Source of the DNA: HGM04593 sp045591315
GTDB lineage: Bacteria; Bacteroidota; Bacteroidia; Bacteroidales; Bacteroidaceae
Assembly (NCBI GenBank): GCA_045591315.1
Contig: JAZNSN010000028.1
Location: 1 to 47,168 of the forward strand
Direction of reading: 5' to 3'
DNA: 47,168 nt
The notes beneath the pieces are model-generated. The model saw only the letters and a program-made list of their open reading frames with translations, was not told where the DNA came from and made no database searches. This document shows, in pieces, positions 41,127 to 47,168 of the stretch. The first letter of the stretch is position 1. Each line of letters begins with the position of its first letter. The position numbers and the translations under genes are program-made.

Positions 41127-41158
41127 CCCGCCATTGATGTGAATTCATAAATGACGGG
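41127..41158 (-). terminator. Possible terminator after the MG2-Sel1 gene
   Basis: CCCGCCATT (41127-41135) and AATGACGGG (41150-41158) pair with one mismatch around a 14-base loop. It lies 158 bases after the stop codon and lacks a long T run, so this is tentative. Confidence 0.3.
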
Positions 41159-41315
41159 CAATTATCGTTCTGTTCTAAGATTGTACAGGCTTAGTTACGT
41201 ACAGCTTTTGTTGCATCGTATTCACTTTCTGTTAAGAAATCTCTTGCCATTCTGTATGCTGTTTCAGAACCTTGAAAAAGCAATGAATGTCCGAACACGA
41301 CCGAAAGTTACAGAA

Positions 41316-44300
41316 TCAGACATCCGGTTTTGGAGAATAGTAGTCAAAAAATCCTAGAGACTCAAATTCTGCCACCTTCATTTCTGCGAACCTGTTCCCA
41401 TCCTTAGCAAGAACCTTATACGTATCGTATGCTTTCTTTTCATCTTTTTTTGTCCCGATACCGCGTTCATAGCAATAGGCAAGCCGCAAGAGATGTTCTT
41501 TCATTCCGTTGTTTACACTGCGCTCCATCCATTTGAAGGCTTTTTTCTTGCTTCTCTTGACATAATATCCATTAAGGTAGCAATAGGCTAGATAGCTTTG
41601 AGCTTCACCGCAGCCAAGTTCTGCGGCCTGCATAATATATTTTATTGCCGGTGACTTATGCAGTTGGCTTTTATTCATTATCGTAGCAGAGTCTGCCCTT
41701 GCATGAATCCTGCCCAGACAGTAAATTGCCTTGGCATCGTTCTTCTGTGCGGCCATAGTATAATAATATATGGCCTGTTTCTCGTCTCTATCCACAGCAA
41801 CCCCTTTCTCGTAGAAATTTCCAACAGTACGGAGCGATGCCGTGTGCTGTTCCTCGGCAGCCTTCTTGAACCATTCTAATGCAATACTGTCGTTCTTGGG
41901 AACAGCCTCGCCATCGTAGTAACATGTTCCTAAGCGATAGTAAGCCTCAGTCTCCCCTCTCTGCGCAGCTATAAGGAAGCATTGATAACCCAAACGTTTG
42001 TTCTCCTCGGTTCCTTTCCCATCGTAATGACATACTCCTAAGTGAAGCAGAGCCGGTGAATGCATATCCATAGCGGCTGTGTGAAAACATTTGAAAGCGT
42101 TATCATAATCCTTGCGTGAAAGAAATGCCTCTCCCTTCTTTGTAAGTCTGTAGTTATTCATCAGGTTTGCCGGATTCTCGCCAATGCCGTGTGCTATTCT
42201 GCTCCAAATTTCATTGCTTCTGTCTGTAGAACAGGAGAGTGATTCATCAGTTCTGTTCTCAACACTCCTGTTCGCCATATAGAGATTTCTTCCGATGCCC
42301 TCTATATCGACATACATCTTATGGGGTACGGAATCGCAGTAAAAAGTATAGTTCATTCTGCCATCTGCGGTGTTCTTTGCATCCGGCAGCCAAAACAATG
42401 TCCTTGAACGGCTCTTCTCTTTTTCAATATGGGATACCTCTTTTTGTTCATAGAAACGTTTGCTTTGGGCATATCCTTGTAGTCTGGTATATCGGTGAAG
42501 CCGTGTGTTTGCAAGGTTGGGGATATATTGCCTCTTCCGTTCCTCTTCGGTATAAGGGACAAAGCAAGCGACATAATCGGGGTGTTCGGGACTGAACATA
42601 CCGGTTCCGCTGCTGCCGTCGTACATTACTTCTCCGTTACCGTCGGCCATTTCTGCCCCAGGGTAATTATCGGCTTGCAACAGGCCTAACGGGTGCAGAA
42701 TTGTGCGGGAAAGAAAACCTGCGTAATACATTGCATTGCCTTTTCTTTGCATTGCTTCTCTTTTCTTTGCCCATAAAGCCGCACTATTCAGATACTGCTT
42801 GCGTGTAGGATAGTCATGCCTTATGTAGAATTCCTTGAATGCCATCATTTTGCCGGCATCATCGCCTGAGAAATATTCCTTGTCCTCTACCGGGATTGAA
42901 TCCGGGTCAAAGCCATGCTTCACCACAATAGAGTGCGTCCAGCGGCTCCAATAGAAATTATGTCTCCACATGGCGCTGGCAAGAACATCGCTTGCTCCAC
43001 GGACCTCACGTGAGGTGTGTACCTCGTATCCGAGCATGAAAGCCTCGTCATTTATGCTCATGTCCAAAGGGACCAGCACAGCAATGCCATCATTGGAACT
43101 GCTTAGCTCTTTACACTCTCCCATGGTCTCATTGTACCGTTCCGTCCACGACTTGTCATAATTGTATTCCCACTCATTCAAGAAATCATACCGCACACAG
43201 CTGCGTGGCGGGCGGGCATATCTTGTACCTTTTGCCTTGCTTATCTTAAATTCCGGCAACAGCCAGTTTCTGAATCCGGTTCTGACAGCCGTCGTATCCT
43301 TGCTGTCGCCGATACTGGCATTCAGTTCATCAGGTTTGCCGGTCTCACAGAATGCCATCTTCTTGAATGCTGGCGAGAAGTAACGGTCGAGAATGAATAT
43401 GTAACTTGAATCGGATGCCGTGGAATCTTTGTTTATTATCTGGTTGTGCCGAAAAACTTTAGACAGGATTGCATATCTGTCTCCATAGAAATCTTCGGTA
43501 CTTATAATAAAGTTTCCTTTATCATTCGTGTTGAAGAAGAAGTATTGCAACAATGTATCCTTCTGGAGCGTAAGAGTGACTCTGCTTCTCTTTTGTGGCA
43601 TGAATGATTCTTCGCCATAGCTGCCAAAAGATTTGGAGACAAGGTGCTTGAGGAGTCTTCCCTTTATCACAATGCCTGTTTCAACAGGGTGTTGCAGACT
43701 CGACTGTCTGCTTGAGAGCCTTGCCCAATCGTATGAGGTCCAGCCATGAGTAAGCATTATAAGCTCAAGTTCGCGCTTTCTGTTCTTGTTGTTGCTGTCG
43801 AAGTAGCGTCCGGCATCGGGGATGTATCCTTTCAGTTCACTTCCAAGCAGCAAATGTGTGTACATATTGTGGGAGTAACTGTTTTTCTCGCGGGTATCGG
43901 CATCGGTAACGGATATTGAGAATTCTGCATCATCTGGAATAGGCAGTCCGTCCTCACGTTCAACATCAATGCCGATTCTGCCATGCAGAGGGACGGTAAG
44001 GCTTTCTGTATCCATGCCGCTTACCGTTACACGTAAACGGGCTGTCTGCATGTCACCGGGCTGCAAAGTATGATGCTGTACAAAGAATTGACGCTCGACA
44101 AGCGGAATTCCATTCTCGGTAAAAGCAATTATGCGGTTTACCCCCTCAGCAATGCTGTCCCTGTGTATCTTGATAGAGATGTCATTTCTGCTGTTCTTGA
44201 ATGAACGGTAGTACTGCATATACCCCTTATTCAGTACTGCAACCCCTAAAGGGATACTGTCAGGAAGATTATCCTTCAACAGCAGATGGAAAGAGTCTTT

Positions 44301-45140
44301 CTCCTCATTGGCTTTTATTACGACTCCGGACTTCTCGACTGAAGGCAAAGTAAACGCAAACTCCTTTCTTCTGCCTGTCTTATCAACAGATTTGACAATA
44401 GCGGAATACTCGGAATCGCAATTTGGCGATAGCTCAAATGTACCCTTGCCATAATATTCGGGTACAGTACGTAATATCTCTGTTCCATTCTCGAATATCG
44501 TTATGGTATCTGTCGATGGACGTCCGTTCAGTGAAAGAAGCTCGTATGCGACAGTACTTGTCATGCCGTTTACAAGGTGACCGCCTTCGGGATAGAACTC
44601 CAAACAGCATTCAATATCATCATTTGTCTGCCACTGGCCGCGATAGAGAGTTCCACGTTTGCGGTCAAGCATCTCCTTTATCTCATAGTGCCCGTCATTA
44701 ACAGGTTCATAAACAGGAAACACGCGCGAGAATATAGCATCGTCGCCCCAATTGAGCATGTAGCGTGTGTATGCCCGAACCTCAAAATATCCCGATAACA
44801 AAGATTTTTTCAGTTCAAACTCACCGTGACAACGTCCATTGTCGTCCAGCCTGTATTTTTTGGTCTCGACAACATAACCTTCAGGAGCACAAAGCTCAAC
44901 ATACAGAACTTTGCTCTGTGCAGTTCGGGTATGGTCGTCACCGCTTACAACGTGGCCCTTAAACCACATCGTTTCGCCAAGATAGTAACTCGTGTTATCA
45001 AAATGAAGATAAACCCTCTCCTGCGGAAACAGTTCATTTGCCATTATTGCACGCATTGCCAACGTGTCCAAAGGTGACTGCGGTAATACCTTCAGACATA
45101 TCAATAATAGTATAATGACTATCGGGACTGCTTTCTTCAT
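41316..45140 (-). CDS. Large secreted MG2-like protein with C-terminal Sel1 repeats
   Basis: A 1274-residue protein with a signal peptide (LLICLKVLPQ, cut near residue 20). The N-terminal part resembles the macroglobulin MG2 domains of Bacteroidota surface proteins: ERVYLHFDNTSYYLGETMWFKGHVV and GYFEVRAYTRYMLNWGDDAIFSRVFPVY, repeated beta domains to about residue 900, including a segment with INKDSTASDSSYIFILDRY. Residues about 1000-1270 are seven Sel1-type helical repeats (for example ALLHLGVCHYDGKGTEENKRLG and AYYRLGTCYYDGEAVPKND). Sel1 repeats bind proteins. The two parts are rarely joined. It begins 36 bases after a small lipoprotein gene. Role is unknown; an envelope scaffold or partner of an outer membrane receptor is inference. 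Confidence 0.85.
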   Translation of the reverse strand: MKKAVPIVIILLLICLKVLPQSPLDTLAMRAIMANELFPQERVYLHFDNTSYYLGETMWFKGHVVSGDDHTRTAQSKVLYVELCAPEGYVVETKKYRLDDNGRCHGEFELKKSLLSGYFEVRAYTRYMLNWGDDAIFSRVFPVYEPVNDGHYEIKEMLDRKRGTLYRGQWQTNDDIECCLEFYPEGGHLVNGMTSTVAYELLSLNGRPSTDTITIFENGTEILRTVPEYYGKGTFELSPNCDSEYSAIVKSVDKTGRRKEFAFTLPSVEKSGVVIKANEEKDSFHLLLKDNLPDSIPLGVAVLNKGYMQYYRSFKNSRNDISIKIHRDSIAEGVNRIIAFTENGIPLVERQFFVQHHTLQPGDMQTARLRVTVSGMDTESLTVPLHGRIGIDVEREDGLPIPDDAEFSISVTDADTREKNSYSHNMYTHLLLGSELKGYIPDAGRYFDSNNKNRKRELELIMLTHGWTSYDWARLSSRQSSLQHPVETGIVIKGRLLKHLVSKSFGSYGEESFMPQKRSRVTLTLQKDTLLQYFFFNTNDKGNFIISTEDFYGDRYAILSKVFRHNQIINKDSTASDSSYIFILDRYFSPAFKKMAFCETGKPDELNASIGDSKDTTAVRTGFRNWLLPEFKISKAKGTRYARPPRSCVRYDFLNEWEYNYDKSWTERYNETMGECKELSSSNDGIAVLVPLDMSINDEAFMLGYEVHTSREVRGASDVLASAMWRHNFYWSRWTHSIVVKHGFDPDSIPVEDKEYFSGDDAGKMMAFKEFYIRHDYPTRKQYLNSAALWAKKREAMQRKGNAMYYAGFLSRTILHPLGLLQADNYPGAEMADGNGEVMYDGSSGTGMFSPEHPDYVACFVPYTEEERKRQYIPNLANTRLHRYTRLQGYAQSKRFYEQKEVSHIEKEKSRSRTLFWLPDAKNTADGRMNYTFYCDSVPHKMYVDIEGIGRNLYMANRSVENRTDESLSCSTDRSNEIWSRIAHGIGENPANLMNNYRLTKKGEAFLSRKDYDNAFKCFHTAAMDMHSPALLHLGVCHYDGKGTEENKRLGYQCFLIAAQRGETEAYYRLGTCYYDGEAVPKNDSIALEWFKKAAEEQHTASLRTVGNFYEKGVAVDRDEKQAIYYYTMAAQKNDAKAIYCLGRIHARADSATIMNKSQLHKSPAIKYIMQAAELGCGEAQSYLAYCYLNGYYVKRSKKKAFKWMERSVNNGMKEHLLRLAYCYERGIGTKKDEKKAYDTYKVLAKDGNRFAEMKVAEFESLGFFDYYSPKPDV

Positions 45141-45176
45141 TGGTTACATAACAACTAAGCCTTGAATATCTCCGTC

Positions 45177-45518
45177 TCAATAACTGGATACAATACGCGA
45201 GTTCTGAGAATTTAACTTTACATCAACATCGGATAAGCTTGCCTTTTGTTTTAGCCCTTGTTCAACAAAATCAAAGAACTCATCAGTAATATCTGCAGGG
45301 TCTGTATTTTCTGACAATATCACAGGAACTCCATATTTGTCACCAAGTTCATTCAAACGTTCTTGTATCTCTTCCATACTCATCTCCGTTTTTGCAGTTC
45401 TTGTCTTCTGTGGCTGTTCTTGTGTGTATGCATTCTCAGATTCGTCACTGCTGCACGATACGAACGTTGTCATAGCAGATACGATACACGCAAACATAAA
45501 AATAATTTCTCTTTTCAT
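45177..45518 (-). CDS. Small lipoprotein, paralogue of the 46277-47137 protein
   Basis: A 113-residue lipoprotein (MKREIIFMFACIVSAMTTFVSC, Cys22). Its signal and the following MSMEEIQERLNELGDKYGVPVIL segment align with MKRELIFMFACIVSVMTTFMSC and ITIEEVKARMAELNERYGVNFVI of the gene at 46277-47137, and the DNA before both starts is nearly identical. It lacks the long C-terminal domain of the paralogue, so it is either a short partner form or the remains of one. Family and function are not recognised. The MG2-Sel1 gene follows 36 bases downstream. Confidence 0.75.
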   Translation of the reverse strand: MKREIIFMFACIVSAMTTFVSCSSDESENAYTQEQPQKTRTAKTEMSMEEIQERLNELGDKYGVPVILSENTDPADITDEFFDFVEQGLKQKASLSDVDVKLNSQNSRIVSSY

Positions 45519-45549
45519 TCTTGTTTTTTTGTTTTAAAATTGTTAATAA
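45453..45549. repeat. Duplicated lipoprotein leader and signal, copy 1
   Basis: This 97-base segment matches 47072-47168 at about 90 positions. It covers the 5' leader, the start codon and the signal-peptide codons of the 45177-45518 gene. Confidence 0.9.
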
Positions 45550-45554
45550 AATGT

Positions 45555-46235
45555 TTACTTTATATATCTTCTGTTTATCTCGTCTTTTAGATTGGTAAAG
45601 ATATGTTTAACTGCGGCTCTGTGTCTTTCTATCGCACTATTTGCTACAAAGATTGTTTCATCCCAGTCAAGACCCAACCTGCTGTGCAGTTCTTTAATGG
45701 CCTTTTCAACATCAGCAAAACCCTCGGGATTTGCATACTCCCTATTTACTTTGAACACTGCTTCCCAATAGTCGGAACGTTTCATACGCACCATCATTGT
45801 ATCATTCGCTAATGCAACATATCGTTCCCTGTCATACTCTGCGAAATCAACATTCTTGAATCGCTCGCGGAAAGCATCCTCAAGTCGTTTATTATCCTCT
45901 GAAATGAATGTTGTATCATAAGGGACAATATCAGAGAGATAATAATTAGTTATCATATCCAATGTAAACATTGCAACTTGGGCTTCAAGATAGCTTTTAG
46001 GACAGCATTCCTGCATAAGCAAGTGATACTGTATTGTAGTCTCTAATTGGGTTGCCTTCTTTAGCCCGGTAGTTGCAAATACATATTCATCAAGCAGTAG
46101 CTTGTAGGTTTTTGTCTCGGTAACAATGCTGTCACACATTATAATTCCATAATTACTTTTAGAATAACTGTTCTGTATTATAAAACATATAAACAAACTT
46201 GTTATAAACAAACGATTAAATATTGTTGATTTCAT
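45555..46235 (-). CDS. Hypothetical secreted protein
   Basis: A 226-residue protein. The start at 46235 (MKSTIFNRLFITSLFICFIIQNSYS) gives a good signal peptide; a GTG 15 codons upstream overlaps the previous stop by 4 bases but would put polar residues first. The mature part is largely helical (LLLDEYVFATTGLKKATQLETTIQYHLLMQECC, then ERFKNVDFAEYDRERYVALANDTMMVRM). No family is recognised. It lies between the two related lipoproteins, so all four genes from 47137 to 41316 are probably one operon. Confidence 0.7.
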   Translation of the reverse strand: MKSTIFNRLFITSLFICFIIQNSYSKSNYGIIMCDSIVTETKTYKLLLDEYVFATTGLKKATQLETTIQYHLLMQECCPKSYLEAQVAMFTLDMITNYYLSDIVPYDTTFISEDNKRLEDAFRERFKNVDFAEYDRERYVALANDTMMVRMKRSDYWEAVFKVNREYANPEGFADVEKAIKELHSRLGLDWDETIFVANSAIERHRAAVKHIFTNLKDEINRRYIK

Positions 46236-46276
46236 AATGTTGGGAATAATACTATTAATTGATTCTGTCGTAATTA

Positions 46277-47137
46277 TCACATGGAAATTTGATACACGGA
46301 CTCTGCTCTACTATTATATCTTCCTAAAACACCAAAAAAAGACTCTGCAATTTTAATTGTATAAGAATAAAAAATATCAATCTCATAAAGTGATTCAGGA
46401 TCATTAGGGTCGTATTTAATGGGAATTACTTCTAACTTCATTGAATTTTCAACATATGAAACTTGATACGCTTTTGCTATATCTTCAACTTGACTTGGAA
46501 ACAACAATTCATTGATACCATTTTTAGGCATATTATCCACGTTATAATGCGTCTGATTTTCAAAACCTTCATATGAAATAGTTGAGCGTGCACCATATGT
46601 AAATGAATAAGATATTGACCACATATAGATATTAAAATCAGAAATGAAGTTAGTAAATTTACTAACAGACATCGACTCTAGCGCAGTCTCAGAACCTGGA
46701 TATACTTTAAACGGATCGTGTATAGGTCCTCCTTCTGGTTCTTTTGGTACTGATTTTGTAGATGCAACATTAACTCCATCAAGAGATATATCATCCATTA
46801 AATTTAATGTTTTAACTCCTTGGGGTGTACAATCAATAGGTTCTAGACCTACATTTCTTCGCATAACATTCTCTACTACAATAAAGAAAGAATTGTCATA
46901 ATCGCTAGCCGGTGCTTCCTCGTTAATAACAAAATTTACGCCATATCTCTCATTGAGTTCGGCCATACGCGCCTTAACTTCCTCTATTGTAATCTCGTCG
47001 CCAATAGACCTTGTTATTGCACTCCTATGCATCTCTGCAACAGGCATACAATCGTCACAGTCTTCGTTTGTACACGACATGAACGTTGTCATAACAGATA
47101 CTATACACGCAAACATAAAAATAAGTTCTCTTTTCAT
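46277..47137 (-). CDS. Lipoprotein, full-length paralogue
   Basis: A 286-residue lipoprotein (lipobox VMTTFMSC, Cys22, followed by TNEDCDDC). Residues about 45-90 share the EE(V/I)xxRxxELxxRYGV segment with the 113-residue protein at 45177-45518. The rest (TNFISDFNIYMWSISYSFTYGARSTISYEGF, and YEIDIFYSYTIKIAES near the end) is beta-rich and unlike any family that can be named here. AT-rich base use suggests an accessory gene. It is the first complete gene of the locus at the right edge. Confidence 0.75.
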   Translation of the reverse strand: MKRELIFMFACIVSVMTTFMSCTNEDCDDCMPVAEMHRSAITRSIGDEITIEEVKARMAELNERYGVNFVINEEAPASDYDNSFFIVVENVMRRNVGLEPIDCTPQGVKTLNLMDDISLDGVNVASTKSVPKEPEGGPIHDPFKVYPGSETALESMSVSKFTNFISDFNIYMWSISYSFTYGARSTISYEGFENQTHYNVDNMPKNGINELLFPSQVEDIAKAYQVSYVENSMKLEVIPIKYDPNDPESLYEIDIFYSYTIKIAESFFGVLGRYNSRAESVYQISM

Positions 47138-47168
47138 TTTTGTTTTTTTGTTTTAAAATTGTTAATAA
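47072..47168. repeat. Duplicated lipoprotein leader and signal, copy 2
   Basis: Second copy of the 97-base segment at 45453-45549, over the leader and signal-peptide codons of the 46277-47137 gene. It reaches the right edge of the window, so the true repeat may be longer. Confidence 0.9.

Overview
The window reads as chromosomal DNA of a Bacteroidota bacterium, most likely order Bacteroidales. The evidence is a complete type IX secretion core operon (SprF/PorP, GldK, GldL, GldM, GldN), gldH, many short MKK-type lipoproteins, PepSY-like and FISUMP surface proteins, and promoters of the Bacteroidota type (TTTG, 19-20 bases, TAnnTTTG). The purH-mreBCD-mrdA-rodA block indicates a rod-shaped cell. 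No 16S rRNA or tRNA gene was seen, so genus is not called; possession of a T9SS core argues against a typical intestinal Bacteroides.

Layout. (1) 1-1960, minus: an arsR-arsF-arsG-thioredoxin-permease cluster, cut by the left edge, with a strong arsR promoter and two matching candidate ArsR operators. (2) 2279-4420, plus: two PepSY-like secreted proteins and a FISUMP lipoprotein, each unit closed by a hairpin. (3) 4614-8327, plus: metF, holB (delta prime), a RicT/YaaT-like PSP1 gene and gldH, tightly coupled. (4) 8331-15551, minus: purH, mreB, mreC, mreD, PBP2 and rodA, the cell elongation machinery. (5) 15784-18914: nadB and dacB, divergent. (6) 18921-26738, minus: priA, then a DUF2723 membrane protein, a polysaccharide deacetylase and queG. 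(7) 26847-27901, plus: three small helical lipoproteins ending in a 24-bp perfect palindrome shared with the convergent mscS gene. (8) 27959-35932, minus: mscS, a small outer membrane barrel and the T9SS operon. (9) 36328-37779, minus: AT-rich accessory genes including a DUF5675 fragment beside a small repeat-flanked element. (10) 38037-41036, minus: metK behind a probable SAM-II-type riboswitch, followed by a methyltransferase, a cobalamin adenosyltransferase and a DUF2795 protein. (11) 41316-47168, minus: an accessory locus with two related lipoproteins, a secreted protein and a 1274-residue MG2-like protein carrying C-terminal Sel1 repeats.

Functional links. MetF and MetK are two steps of the methionine/SAM cycle, and the metK leader probably senses SAM. 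The corrinoid adenosyltransferase and the methyltransferase beside metK fit the same area of metabolism. MreBCD, PBP2, RodA and DacB make and trim peptidoglycan. GldK-N with SprF/PorP form the export machine for proteins with T9SS C-terminal signals, though no clear cargo protein lies in the window. The best candidates for something undescribed are the MG2-Sel1 lipoprotein locus with its recent leader duplication, the metK riboswitch with a visible competing pairing, the paired ArsR operators, and the DUF2723-deacetylase pair as a possible protein or envelope glycosylation module.
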